A stretch of 64,000 nucleotides of DNA, taken from positions 1,051,324-1,115,323 of the forward strand of contig NZ_ASWE01000001.1 of the NCBI RefSeq assembly GCF_000407505.1, in the 5' to 3' direction. A program made the position numbers and the translations under genes. The notes beneath the pieces are model-generated. The model was not told the origin of the DNA. It worked only from the letters and a program-made list of their open reading frames with translations, and did no database searches. The first letter of the stretch is position 1. The number at the start of each line of letters is the position of its first letter. Shown one piece after another: positions 15,899-24,638 of this stretch. This stretch comes from Enterococcus phoeniculicola ATCC BAA-412. GTDB lineage: Bacteria; Bacillota; Bacilli; Lactobacillales; Enterococcaceae.

Positions 15899-16405
15899 AT
15901 GCATATAAAAAAGAAAAAATTAACGTTTCTTCTCTTCCTAATAGGACTCATTTGTATTTCAAGCTCCTTTTACTTTCTTACAAAAAAAAGAGCACCAGAA
16001 GCCGTGATTACTTCTGGAAACATGCCAGATGTGGGGAAAAATGTAAAGCAAATGACCGCTGAAGAGTTAGAAAAATTTCTTCAAGAAAAAGCAGATAAAA
16101 ATTATATCAACCTTGAGGTAAATCCAAATATTTATGGGCAATCTAAAAATAAAGAGGTTACGTTACAAATAGTAAATCCCAAGCAAAATGTATTTCCCAT
16201 TTCTGTCGAAATTTTAGATGACTCAACAAATAAAACAATTGCAAAGACCGGGGCGATTCAACCTACACAATATGTAGAAAATGAGCAGTTGCTTTCAACC
16301 TACGAAGCCGGTGAATATCCTGTAACCTTTATTGTCTCCATTTATAACGTGATGAAAGAAAAAAAGGGGGAAACACAAATAGCAGGAATGCTGATTATTA
16401 CTTAG
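15899..16405 (+). CDS. Membrane-anchored extracellular protein of the WxL-like locus
   Basis: A 168-residue protein with one N-terminal membrane helix (LTFLLFLIGLICISSSFYFL, about 9-28) preceded by HIKKKKK-type positive charge, and an external domain of beta character (NKEVTLQIVNPKQNVFPISVEI, YPVTFIVSIYNV). The ATG at 15899 has only a weak upstream site (GGCGAG). The external part reads like a small immunoglobulin-like or pilus-associated domain. The family is not recognised. It is first in the locus, 47 bases before the WxL-like gene, and is probably cotranscribed. Confidence 0.65.
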   Translation: MHIKKKKLTFLLFLIGLICISSSFYFLTKKRAPEAVITSGNMPDVGKNVKQMTAEELEKFLQEKADKNYINLEVNPNIYGQSKNKEVTLQIVNPKQNVFPISVEILDDSTNKTIAKTGAIQPTQYVENEQLLSTYEAGEYPVTFIVSIYNVMKEKKGETQIAGMLIIT

Positions 16406-16452
16406 GTCTTACATGCCATGCATGATGACAATAAATTTTTTGGAGGAAAAAG

Positions 16453-17076
16453 ATGAAAAGAACAAAAAAAATGCGCCACTATTTACTTACGTTTGGTATT
16501 TTATTAGGTGGTTTAGCAGCACCAAGTATAAGTTTTGCAGATTACTTTGATGGTGATCCTGATCCAGGAAACGGAAACGAGGGAATCACTGAAAAAAAGG
16601 ATAGTGCGCAGATTACAGTAGATGGATGGATAGGCGAGTTTGATCCAACAAATCCTGGACCTGGTCCCAATCCTGACCCGGGAGCAGACGGATGGGTCAA
16701 CGTAACACTTCCTACTTCTGTTGTCTTTGGTGCAGTTGATGTGGACAATGGAAAAATAAAATCTCCAAGCTATACAATTACTAATAATTCAACAAAAGGT
16801 GTAAAAATCAGCGTAGAAGATTTTGTTCATGGAAAGGATGCTGACAAGCTTCCTGAGCTTGATTTGAAATTAAATAGCGGGGGGAAAATGATTCAATTGG
16901 TTTCTCCTACAGCGCCTACTTCAAAAGAAGAGATAACTACTTTAATCGGTGCAACAGCTTCTAGTAGTGACTCTGTAGATTTTAAATTCACAGGGTCAGT
17001 TGGAACCACTCATGATTACAAAACAACAATTGAACCTAAATATAATTTGGTATTGAAATTTGAAGCCCAACCATAG
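16453..17076 (+). CDS. Secreted WxL-like surface protein (small)
   Basis: A 207-residue exported protein with a signal peptide (MKRTKK, then LLTFGILLGGLAAPSISFA, cleavage about 29) and a Pro/Gly/Asp-rich spacer (PTNPGPGPNPDPG, about 65-77). The C-terminal domain starts at VNVTLPTSVVFGAVDV and ends YNLVLKFEAQP. Layout and position match WxL cell-wall-binding proteins, yet the defining terminal W-x-L is replaced by LVLKF. The same domain closes the 713-residue protein nearby. It probably attaches non-covalently to peptidoglycan; this is inferred. GGAGG stands 7 bases before the ATG. Confidence 0.72.
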   Translation: MKRTKKMRHYLLTFGILLGGLAAPSISFADYFDGDPDPGNGNEGITEKKDSAQITVDGWIGEFDPTNPGPGPNPDPGADGWVNVTLPTSVVFGAVDVDNGKIKSPSYTITNNSTKGVKISVEDFVHGKDADKLPELDLKLNSGGKMIQLVSPTAPTSKEEITTLIGATASSSDSVDFKFTGSVGTTHDYKTTIEPKYNLVLKFEAQP

Positions 17077-17386
17077 AAATACTCAGTTAAAACTTGTAGT
17101 TATGTGTTCATTCATTCTCTTATTTGTCAGCTTTCATGCGCATACATCGGTTTATAGCAGCACCCACTCTATAGAGGTGACAGGGGTGATATTTGCCAAA
17201 ACAACAGAGAACACGCTTAGTTCAAACGGAACATATACGGATGAAAAACAAGCAACAGGGAAAAAAGAAATTCTTCCTAAATTGAATGATTCAACTAATC
17301 ATTCTTTCATAAGTATTATTGGCTTTTTCTTTCTATTTCTCTCCTACATGATATCTTCATTGAAAAAGAGGGAAAGTGTTCATTGA
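17060..17386 (+). CDS. Small cell-wall-sorted protein with degenerate LPxTG-type signal
   Basis: A 108-residue protein that starts at TTG and overlaps the previous gene by 17 bases. The TTG is preferred because it supplies a proper signal peptide (KPNHRNTQLK, then LVVMCSFILLFVSFHA). The C-terminus has the layout of a sortase signal: LPKLND, a hydrophobic helix (FISIIGFFFLFLSYMI), then a KKRESVH tail. LPKLN deviates from LPxTG, so sorting is uncertain and membrane retention is possible. Small LPxTG proteins accompany WxL genes in many enterococcal loci. No good ribosome site is seen; coupling to the upstream gene is assumed. Confidence 0.55.
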   Translation: MKPNHRNTQLKLVVMCSFILLFVSFHAHTSVYSSTHSIEVTGVIFAKTTENTLSSNGTYTDEKQATGKKEILPKLNDSTNHSFISIIGFFFLFLSYMISSLKKRESVH

Positions 17387-17485
17387 TGAGAGCTGAATGA
17401 ACTCGTCGTAAAAATAAATTTCAGGTCTAATCGTCCATGCTAAGATAACTTATGAAGGCATGGTTAAACCAGATTTCACCTATTT

Positions 17486-17520
17486 CCTGAATGATTCAAA
17501 TCCGGTTTGAATCATTCAGG
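17486..17520. repeat. 15-bp perfect inverted repeat
   Basis: CCTGAATGATTCAAA, five bases TCCGG, then the exact complement. It lies 100 bases after the sortase-type gene. There is no T-tract, so it could be a transcript-stabilising hairpin, a factor-assisted terminator or an operator. Confidence 0.6.
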
Positions 17521-17834
17521 TCCTATTCTTGCAAAACAGCAGTAGGAAATATATTGAGGTAACAAAAGAATTTATACAGACGTAGTTTGTTCCTAGGACC
17601 AAAAGAGGGTCTTCTGCTTCCAATTTTTATTAAATTTTTTGAGATTTAGACGGAACAAAGGTGCTCAGACTCGTAAACCAAGTACTGCGCATCATGAGAA
17701 GTATTCCAACGATATACATCAGCAAGCAAGAATTGCTTCTGTTCCCAATCTTTATTAAGCTTTTAGAAAATCTGGAAAGTAACTATTACGGTTATATCCC
17801 AGACTCCAGACTTTGTGCTCATTAAGGAGTAGTT
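17521..17834. repeat. Non-coding stretch with members of a dispersed intergenic repeat
   Basis: No gene is seen. CTTTATTAAG at 17750-17759 is the reverse complement of a core found at about 21924 and 24490, and the AGTACTGCGCATCATGAGAAGT part resembles the element near 30340 and 33985. It ends with a ribosome site for the gene at 17835. Confidence 0.4.
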
Positions 17835-19976
17835 ATGAAAAAAAATCATCCGTTACATGTTTTTTTATTTATATTGACACTATTTTTCTTCTTCGTCTAT
17901 TCGGTTAAAGACGTGCATGCTGCTGATTCAGCCGAGGTGGCTCAAGACATAGCGGTGTCTCATGCACAAACCCAATGGGAACTATTTGGAAAAAAAATAG
18001 AAGATACAGAAATTTCGCACATTACAGGAACAAAATCAACTATTTCCATCCCAACTGGCATCTATCTTGATGATGTTCGTTCGATGGAATATGCATTTAC
18101 AGGTGACGTCACTTATAGTATTCGCTACGTGGCATCGACAGATCCAAATACTGTTGAAGTTAACAAGGTGAATGACTCAACAATTGAGCTGATTCGCGGC
18201 TATGGAGAAAATAAAACTGTTGGCCTGCAGATTGGCTATAAAATTCATTATAGTTTTAAGGTCTGGGAAAATGTTTTAGGAATTTGGTATCCAGTTAATG
18301 ATCGATATGGTACTTACGAAACATTTATGAATGCGAACTTATCAGTAGATACAAAGTTTTTTGCTACTGCAAAAACAGATAACGTATTAGAAATAAATCA
18401 AAGTATTGCAACAACCTCACCTGACAAGTACGTTATCTTGAGTGGTGATACAACAGGTGTCACTAGTAAGTGGATCATTCGTCCCGATGTATCTAAGTTA
18501 GGCAAGGCATTTGGTGTCGCTAACTTTGCCAACAGTATAAGAAGTCAAGTAGTTCCGATTGATTTTATTGTTCAAGATACAACGCCGCCCACAGGAACGG
18601 CTGTCTCAACTTATGGTCTTGAAGCAGGAACTTCACTTGATCTTGAAAAACTTTTTATTCAATACGATGACAACAGCAAACTGCCGGTTCAATTGACTGG
18701 TGTAAATCCGATTGATTTTCCGAATGAAAGATTAGGGACGTTTCCCTATGCGATTCGTTTGACAGATACAAGTGGTAATTTTACAGAGGTAGCAACGACC
18801 GTTGTTCACAAGGATACAACGCCGCCTAAATTAACAGCTAAGAAAGTACTATTAGAGTTAGGGAACTCTGCAAAGCCAGAAATGTTTGCAGATGCCACTG
18901 ATAATTACAAATTTGCTACTTACACGTGGGCGTTTGCTAACAGTACGCCAGACTTTACAAAGTTAGGCAAGCAGACCGTCCAAGTGCAAGCTGTTGATCA
19001 GTCGGGAAATATTGGAAAAATAGATACTGAGTTGACGATTCAAGATACACTTGCGCCAACTGCAACAGCCATCCCGCAACTCATCGAGTTAGGAAATAGT
19101 CTTCCGACAGATCCAGCAGCATTATTAAAAGATGTCAAAGATAATGATGAGCTGAAAAATCTTCGTTTTCGCTATGTCGATACTGGAGATGTATCTGTCG
19201 TGGGATTTAGTGAGGCAAAAGTAGAGGTGGAGGATTCCTCTGGAAACAAACGAGTAATAACCGTTCCTGTTTTTACGAAAGATCAAGATACCACTATTTT
19301 GGGAAATAGTGCAATTTATGCTAAAAATTTTGAAATATGGCAAGATGAGCTTAGCAAGCTTTCTGAAGCAGAAATTACTTCCTTGATTCATACCCAAAGC
19401 CAAATCAAAGGCTGGGATATTTTGACAGGAAAAGATTTAACCTCTGCAATTACTATAAAACAAACGGAATTAACATCAAAAAGCCCAGCCGGTATCTATG
19501 AATCTGTTCTTGAGCTGCAAACAAATCAAAAAACTATTCAAACAAAAGTAAAGAATCCTTCTGATTTAATTTCGATTCGTTTACCCACCTCTTTAACATT
19601 TGGGGTATCTGATGTAAGTGAGCAGGGAAAAATTCTATCTCCAACCTATCAGATAACAAATAAATCATATGCGCCGGTAAAAATTAGTTTAGCAAACTAT
19701 AAAAATTTTACTACAAATGAGCTAGAGCTTCTAGATGCTGCGACTCCTGATCCGGTGACCATTACACCGGCTGCACGTTTAAATCTTCAGCTATGGACGA
19801 AAAGTGAAAAAGTAGAATTAGCCAGTCTTACTGACCATACACCAGTAACAACCATTGGACAATTGGCCTATTCAGAAAGCTATTCATTAAAATTTACCGG
19901 AAATTATTTTGGCGACTTCCAAAAAGAAAGACTGCCGAACCATTCGCTTGTATTAAAATTTGAAGCGATTAAGTAA
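17835..19976 (+). CDS. Large secreted WxL-like surface protein with Ig-like repeats
   Basis: A 713-residue exported protein with a signal peptide (MKKNHPLHVFLFILTLFFFF, cleavage near VHA-AD). A unique N-terminal region (about 35-250) precedes at least three bacterial Ig-like repeats, each opened by a DTTPP-type motif (about 248, 329, 411; the third is DTLAP). The C-terminal domain (about 575-713) is homologous by eye to that of the 207-residue neighbour: SIRLPTSLTFGVSDV at its start and HSLVLKFEAIK at its end. The terminal W-x-L is again absent. Likely a wall-bound adhesin-like protein. AAGGAG precedes the ATG. Confidence 0.75.
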   Translation: MKKNHPLHVFLFILTLFFFFVYSVKDVHAADSAEVAQDIAVSHAQTQWELFGKKIEDTEISHITGTKSTISIPTGIYLDDVRSMEYAFTGDVTYSIRYVASTDPNTVEVNKVNDSTIELIRGYGENKTVGLQIGYKIHYSFKVWENVLGIWYPVNDRYGTYETFMNANLSVDTKFFATAKTDNVLEINQSIATTSPDKYVILSGDTTGVTSKWIIRPDVSKLGKAFGVANFANSIRSQVVPIDFIVQDTTPPTGTAVSTYGLEAGTSLDLEKLFIQYDDNSKLPVQLTGVNPIDFPNERLGTFPYAIRLTDTSGNFTEVATTVVHKDTTPPKLTAKKVLLELGNSAKPEMFADATDNYKFATYTWAFANSTPDFTKLGKQTVQVQAVDQSGNIGKIDTELTIQDTLAPTATAIPQLIELGNSLPTDPAALLKDVKDNDELKNLRFRYVDTGDVSVVGFSEAKVEVEDSSGNKRVITVPVFTKDQDTTILGNSAIYAKNFEIWQDELSKLSEAEITSLIHTQSQIKGWDILTGKDLTSAITIKQTELTSKSPAGIYESVLELQTNQKTIQTKVKNPSDLISIRLPTSLTFGVSDVSEQGKILSPTYQITNKSYAPVKISLANYKNFTTNELELLDAATPDPVTITPAARLNLQLWTKSEKVELASLTDHTPVTTIGQLAYSESYSLKFTGNYFGDFQKERLPNHSLVLKFEAIK

Positions 19977-20101
19977 GAATGAGTTATTTTCTTTAAACCA
20001 ATATCTTATGAATAAAAGACTCATACGCTATTTAGATAGCCACTAGATACCAATTTTCTAAGAAAAATCAACGCAGTACAAAAAAGGATAGGAACAAAAA
20101 A

Positions 20102-20488
20102 ATGTCATCTGATTACAATTATTTAACTCGCTACTTTGTCTATTTTGATTCCTTATATTCCGTAGCAATTGAAGAAAAATACAGTAAAATCTATACAGAA
20201 TATTTACTTATAAGAGAGGAATACTATCAATTAGTCACCAAGCCACATCTGGATTGGTTTGTTCAAATGCATCAGATTCTTCAGATAGATGCTCGGCTTC
20301 AAATTTTAACTGATTTATTAAAAATTGAGCTAAAATATCCTGATTGCGAGGACGTATTTAATGAATCCGATATTATTGAGATTTCAAGAAATGATGCAAA
20401 AAATTATTACAAAGAAGTTTGTGGTATTCGTTTAAATGAACCAGTACCTCACAGTCTGCTTCATTTTGTTCCAAATGGGTTAAAATAA
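20102..20488 (+). CDS. Hypothetical helical protein (128 aa)
   Basis: A 128-residue protein that is not recognised. It is Tyr- and charge-rich and mostly helical by eye (SKIYTEYLLIREEYYQLV, LQILTDLLKIELKYPD), with no signal peptide or membrane segment. The ribosome site AGGATAGGAA lies about 8 bases upstream. It follows the surface-protein gene by 125 bases and is closed by a terminator, so it might belong to the end of that locus or be separate. Confidence 0.55.
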   Translation: MSSDYNYLTRYFVYFDSLYSVAIEEKYSKIYTEYLLIREEYYQLVTKPHLDWFVQMHQILQIDARLQILTDLLKIELKYPDCEDVFNESDIIEISRNDAKNYYKEVCGIRLNEPVPHSLLHFVPNGLK

Positions 20489-20501
20489 ACAGAAAGAAAG
20501 C

Positions 20502-20596
20502 GTCTGGAAATTTGGATGTGCTAACGTCAATAGGACAATCAGCGAATGAAGTCTAAAACAAGCGCAGCCGACAATTAAATCTCCAGACTCTTTTTC
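20502..20596 (+). terminator. Terminator with long apical region
   Basis: GTCTGGAAATTT pairs with AAATCTCCAGAC (one mismatch) across 63 bases, followed by TCTTTTT. The enclosed sequence resembles other dispersed repeats of the window. Confidence 0.55.
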
Positions 20597-20682
20597 CGTT
20601 GAATAAGTGAAGGACGCCAGTCATTTATTACTTACTTTTATTCACACATCCTTAAAAAATCTTACAAATCTTTTTGTTCCCC

Positions 20683-20711
20683 TTTACACGAACACGTGTG
20701 CTTAGTATGCT
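20683..20711 (+). promoter_or_regulatory. Promoter of the DUF5680 gene with palindromic spacer
   Basis: TTTACA (20683-20688), 17-bp spacer, TATGCT (20706-20711). ACACGTGT, a perfect 8-bp palindrome, lies in the spacer, a typical repressor position. Confidence 0.5.
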
Positions 20712-20731
20712 AATACAAAGGAGGAGATTTA

Positions 20732-21178
20732 ATGCTAAAAAAATTCTTAGTGAATGCCAAACAACACACTTATGCCAATAACACGGGGCAAACAAGCAGT
20801 TCACGTCTACAGAGCTATGATTTAGAATATGCTGACGGAGACTTTATCTATAGAGACTCTTATGTAGGAACCCGTTCTTTTTCAGGTCAAGAAATTGTGT
20901 GGTATAAACAGGAGCCCGTTTGGTCTATGAACTATTATGGCGACGTATTGAATGACTCCTTCAAAAGTGCCTTTTTAAAAGCTGCTCTCATGAATCCTAG
21001 TGAAGAACTGCCTTATAGAGGAGCTTCTATCTACAAAGAAGAGGACTATACTTACATAATGGATGTTAATGGAACATTCGACAAATTTTCAGGAATAGAA
21101 AAAATATTTTTTCAAGATAGATTAGTCTATGAGTTATTTTTTCATGGTGGAAAGATAATCGATAAGCATTTTGATTAA
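20732..21178 (+). CDS. DUF5680 domain-containing protein
   Basis: A 148-residue cytosolic protein matching the DUF5680 pattern, in which residues 27-70 carry YDLEYADGDFIYRDSYVGT then GQEIVWY and VWSMNYYG. In other bacteria this domain is often fused behind an XRE helix-turn-helix; here it stands alone. A strong ribosome site (AAAGGAGGAG) precedes the ATG. Function is unknown; a small-molecule or stress-sensing role is only a guess from its domain partners elsewhere. Confidence 0.75.
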   Translation: MLKKFLVNAKQHTYANNTGQTSSSRLQSYDLEYADGDFIYRDSYVGTRSFSGQEIVWYKQEPVWSMNYYGDVLNDSFKSAFLKAALMNPSEELPYRGASIYKEEDYTYIMDVNGTFDKFSGIEKIFFQDRLVYELFFHGGKIIDKHFD

Positions 21179-21240
21179 TTTTCAAGAAACAGCTAACACA
21201 GGGATATAATACTAATAATTGTTGATAGAGAAAGGGAGAA

Positions 21241-21900
21241 ATGAAGTTGAAATATGAATGGCGTAAGCAAGAAAAAGAAATTTATCTACCAAAAAAGACT
21301 CCTCAACAGATAAATATACCTAAATACAACTACCTAATCTTGTCAGGAAAAGGAAATCCAAATTCTGAGCTGTTTGCACAACAAACAGCAGCACTTTACG
21401 CTGTCTCCTATCACTTTAGGATGGACATAAAAAAAGGGACTCTAGGTGGGGAGCCGATGGAGTATGTCGTCTATCCTCTAGAAGGTATATGGACAACTGG
21501 AGACGGTTCGAGAGGGGAAACACTAAATAAAGAGGCTTTAGAATACAAACTCATGATTCGTCAGCCTTCATGTATTACCCAAGAAAATTTGCAAGCAAGT
21601 CTTGAAAAGTTGGCAAGAAAAAAACCAAATCCACACTACGAAATGCTAGCACTTAAAGAATATGAAGAAGGAAGCAGTGTCCAAATGCTTCATGTGGGCA
21701 GTTATGATGATGAACTTGATTCCTTTAAAAAAATGGATGCCTACCTAGAAGAGCATCAACTAGCTCGAATGAATATTATGGATAGATATATTCATAGAGA
21801 AATTTATTTATCTGATCCAAGAAAAGTTGCTCCTGAGAAGTTAAAAACTGTCCTGCGTTATCAAGTTGAGCAAGAAGGTGGAACGGACATAACTAATTAA
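21241..21900 (+). CDS. GyrI-like small-molecule-binding domain protein
   Basis: A 219-residue single-domain GyrI-like (SOUL/AraC effector-binding fold) protein. Recognisable parts are YEWRKQEKEIYLPKKTPQQI at the start, LHVGSYDDELDSFKKMDAYL (about 155-174), and the characteristic YIHREIYLSDPRKVAPEKLK (about 180-199). The family binds or hydrolyses hydrophobic small molecules, and some members are SbmC-like. AAAGGGAG precedes the ATG. It follows the DUF5680 gene by 62 bases and could be cotranscribed. Confidence 0.82.
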   Translation: MKLKYEWRKQEKEIYLPKKTPQQINIPKYNYLILSGKGNPNSELFAQQTAALYAVSYHFRMDIKKGTLGGEPMEYVVYPLEGIWTTGDGSRGETLNKEALEYKLMIRQPSCITQENLQASLEKLARKKPNPHYEMLALKEYEEGSSVQMLHVGSYDDELDSFKKMDAYLEEHQLARMNIMDRYIHREIYLSDPRKVAPEKLKTVLRYQVEQEGGTDITN

Positions 21901-22096
21901 GTTATTCCACGCCTTTGTAAAATCTTAATAAAGGTTAGGAAGGAACTCATCTACACTATGTGTTGAGTGGAAGAAACTCATGTACACTTCGGTTCGCTCT
22001 CATCATCTTATACGCATGATACATGCTTGAGTTGAAGGTCTCCACTTCATTTCGTTCTCTTCCTTCACTCGCAATCGTTAACACTTTTTATTAATT
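21901..22096. repeat. Intergenic dispersed-repeat copy
   Basis: AAATCTTAATAAAGGTT at 21920-21936 recurs identically at 24486-24502. The rest (to about 22090) is non-coding with short internal inverted repeats, and no gene is seen. Confidence 0.5.
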
Positions 22097-22160
22097 AAAA
22101 AGAAGCTTTCTTCCTACTGACTGAACATTTCAATGGGTCTGCAGGACAAAGCTTCTTTTT
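22097..22160 (-). terminator. Terminator of rnhC
   Basis: AAAAAGAAGCTTT and AAAGCTTCTTTTT (13 bp perfect) flank a 38-base loop just after the rnhC stop, with T-runs on both strands. Confidence 0.8.
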
Positions 22161-22163
22161 TGA

Positions 22164-23084
22164 TTACATCATTTTCTTTGCTTTTTCTGTATTTGCAAAA
22201 TGCAGCTTTGCATATTTACCTAAAAGTGGAAGACCACCTTTTTTCAAAATTGCCGCCGCAACCTTATCTGACTTTGTACCCGCACCTGAAGGAAGAGTCA
22301 TTCCAAGCGCAGCAGAGGCTTTATCAAGCTCTTCCAAAAAGCTTGCGCGACTGATAATCGAAGCTGCCGCAACGGCTAGATGATATTGTTCTCCTTTTGT
22401 CACAAAGAAAATTTTCTCAGTGACTTTCGTCTTTTCCATGGCTACATACTTTTTATAATTTCCTTCAGGGGTAAACTGATCAATTAAAATAGCCTCAGGT
22501 TTTACAGGTGAAAGTTTTTCTAAAAGTAGTGCGATTGCCTGATTATGCAGCGCGACCTTCATCCGTACCGCATTATAAGCTGGCTGAATTTCGTTGTATT
22601 TTTCTGGAGTGACAATTAATAGCTGATATGGAATCAGTTCTTTAATTTTTTCAGACATCTGTCGTATTTGCCTATCTGTTAAGGCTTTTGAATCTTTCAC
22701 TCCCAAGGCCTTTAACTCAGAAAGATGCTCTTTTCCAGCATAAGCTGCACAAACAGTGACAGGGCCAAAATAACTACCATTTCCTACTTCATCACTCCCT
22801 AATACAGATAATTTACTGAAATTTTCTGGAAGAATCGACGAATTTACCGTATTTTCAACTGTCTTTTTTTTCGGAGGTATTATGTCTCCCCACAGAGCAG
22901 CTTCTTTTTGTGCATTCTTTCCTTGAAACATTACTTTCCCAGAAGTGTAGGCCGTAATGGTTGTATCTCCTTTTTTTGCTAAAAATTCACTATAAGGTAC
23001 TTTCTTGTTTATCAGACTGTTTTTATAGGATTCTTTCATCTTATTCATAATTGCAGAAGATACTTTTATGACAACTGTATTCAT
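22164..23084 (-). CDS. rnhC: Ribonuclease HIII
   Basis: A 306-residue enzyme that cleaves RNA in RNA-DNA hybrids during replication and repair. The N-terminal substrate-binding domain (about 1-85) contains YSEFLAKKGDTTITAYTSGK and FQGKNAQKEAALW, and the type-2 RNase H domain opens with GSDEVGNGSYFGPV, whose DE is the first catalytic pair. Further acids include D in LIDQF. The ATG at 23084 is preferred over one 6 bases upstream because GAGG is then 7 bases away. It is divergent from zapA, the usual Firmicute arrangement. Confidence 0.95.
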   Translation of the reverse strand: MNTVVIKVSSAIMNKMKESYKNSLINKKVPYSEFLAKKGDTTITAYTSGKVMFQGKNAQKEAALWGDIIPPKKKTVENTVNSSILPENFSKLSVLGSDEVGNGSYFGPVTVCAAYAGKEHLSELKALGVKDSKALTDRQIRQMSEKIKELIPYQLLIVTPEKYNEIQPAYNAVRMKVALHNQAIALLLEKLSPVKPEAILIDQFTPEGNYKKYVAMEKTKVTEKIFFVTKGEQYHLAVAAASIISRASFLEELDKASAALGMTLPSGAGTKSDKVAAAILKKGGLPLLGKYAKLHFANTEKAKKMM

Positions 23085-23300
23085 GTTCATTCCTCATTCC
23101 ACTATTCCTCTAAATCCACTTTCGTTTTAGGGCTCCGTACTTTTATACTACCGATTTTTTTATTTTTTTCAACGTCTCTTAATTAATTTACGCAAAATAG
23201 ATGGAAATCTTTCAGTAAGCGTGCAGAAATAGAATTTTCTGTTATAATTTAGGAGCAGTCTATTTGAACTCAGCCATACAATGGATCGTTCATTTTCCAT

Positions 23301-23330
23301 TTGACAGGCTTTTAGTAATTTCCCTATAAT
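23301..23330 (+). promoter_or_regulatory. Sigma-A promoter upstream of zapA
   Basis: TTGACA (23301-23306), 18-bp spacer, TATAAT (23325-23330). The remaining 350-base interval between rnhC and zapA is AT-rich and holds no gene. Confidence 0.7.
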
Positions 23331-23435
23331 AATTTAGAATTTTAACGAAAATTTTAATTATATTCAACACACAAAGTAAACTCACTCATGCTACAATAGT
23401 AGGTAATGGATTGAAAACGGAAAGGAATAATCTAC

Positions 23436-23876
23436 ATGGTGCAAGAAAAGAAACGGTATAAAGCAGTGATTGCTGGCCAAAATTATACGATTATTGGGCA
23501 AGAAGGAAAACGCCACATGGATATTGTGACGAAACTTGTCAATGATCAATTAAATGAAATTAAACAAATGTCTCCACAAATTGATAATGAACAAGCATCC
23601 ATTTTACTAGCTGTAAATGCGATTTCTGATCAGCTGAAAAAACAAGAACAGTTATTAAAATTAGAAAAACGAGTTACGGAACTAAAACAATCAGCCGTCA
23701 AGGTTGTAGAACTAGAGAATCGAGTGAAGCGAATTGAAGCAATTGAAGCTGAAGCTCGTCAGGTACTAGATCAAAATGGTCAAGAGGATGTTGAAATCCA
23801 AAATCATGTAGAAGCGCAGCAAATTCTAAATGAAAATCGCAAACGTCAAATTCAACAAAAAACTGCTCACGAATAG
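23436..23876 (+). CDS. zapA: Cell division protein ZapA
   Basis: A 146-residue FtsZ-ring-associated protein. The N-terminal ZapA head has RYKAVIAGQNYTIIGQEGKR and DIVTKLVNDQLNEI; a long coiled coil follows (about 68-145: KKQEQLLKLEKRVTELKQ and onward). It is longer than the Bacillus protein because of the extended coil, as is usual in enterococci. It starts the zapA-cvpA pair; cvpA begins 16 bases after the stop. AAAGGAA lies 9 bases before the ATG. Confidence 0.9.
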   Translation: MVQEKKRYKAVIAGQNYTIIGQEGKRHMDIVTKLVNDQLNEIKQMSPQIDNEQASILLAVNAISDQLKKQEQLLKLEKRVTELKQSAVKVVELENRVKRIEAIEAEARQVLDQNGQEDVEIQNHVEAQQILNENRKRQIQQKTAHE

Positions 23877-23892
23877 TGGGAAGGAGTGTTTT

Positions 23893-24441
23893 ATGGTCAC
23901 GCTTATCATTTTTCTTTTTTTAGCGATTGCTTTTTATTCTGGCGCAAGAAGAGGACTAACGCTTCAACTAGTCTATACAGTTGGTTACTTTCTTTCCTAC
24001 TTAGCGGCTAGACATTATTACAAAGAATTGGCACCTAAGCTTGAATTGTACATTCCATACCCCTCTGTAACAGAAAACTCACAACTTGTATTCTTTACAA
24101 AAGAGATGGGGCTAGAATTGGATCAAGCATACTATGCTGCAATTGCCTTTCTTATTGTCTTATTTATAGGGTGGTTAGTAACTCGCTTGATAGGTATCTT
24201 TGCCCATAGTTTAACGTATTTGCCTATCTTACATCAGTTTGACTGGGTAGCGGGTGGTTTAGTTAGTGCGGCATTAATGTATATTGGAATTTTTCTTGTA
24301 CTCAGCTTGCTCACGTTAATTCCTGTTGATTTTATTCAAAATCAATTTCGAGCAAGTGGCCTTGCACGCTCAATTGTTGAGAATACCCCTGTATTTTCAA
24401 AACAAATCCAAGATCTTTGGGTGAATACTATTTTGAAATAA
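23893..24441 (+). CDS. CvpA family membrane protein
   Basis: A 182-residue membrane protein with four hydrophobic helices (VTLIIFLFLAIAFYSGARRG, LVYTVGYFLSYLAA, AIAFLIVLFIGWLVTRLIG, AALMYIGIFLVLSLLTLIP). FYSGARRGLTLQ is the family's N-terminal signature. CvpA proteins were named for colicin V production, but their general role in the envelope is unresolved. The ATG at 23893 is selected by AAGGAGTG upstream; the frame also extends back into zapA. It lies between zapA and mutS2 as in many Firmicutes. Confidence 0.88.
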   Translation: MVTLIIFLFLAIAFYSGARRGLTLQLVYTVGYFLSYLAARHYYKELAPKLELYIPYPSVTENSQLVFFTKEMGLELDQAYYAAIAFLIVLFIGWLVTRLIGIFAHSLTYLPILHQFDWVAGGLVSAALMYIGIFLVLSLLTLIPVDFIQNQFRASGLARSIVENTPVFSKQIQDLWVNTILK

Positions 24442-24638
24442 GAAGAGAGCAGGATCTAACTCAAATAGTTACATCCGCTCTCTTCAAATCTTAATAAAGG
24501 TTGGAAAAGTAGCTTCTTATCATAGTTACCACTCACGAACTAAATAGTTCGATGATGTACAATTCCTATTTAGTGATGGGAGCTATCTGCATCTGTCCGC
24601 CTTGTTAAGAACACGAATTTTTAAAAGTAGGTGAAAGA
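24442..24638 (+). repeat. Hairpin and dispersed-repeat copy before mutS2
   Basis: GAAGAGAGC/GCTCTCTTC (9 bp) follows cvpA and may terminate it weakly. The 17-bp core AAATCTTAATAAAGGTT at 24486-24502 is identical to one at 21920. CGAACTAAATAGTTCG (about 24537) is a further palindrome. No gene is seen. Confidence 0.5.
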
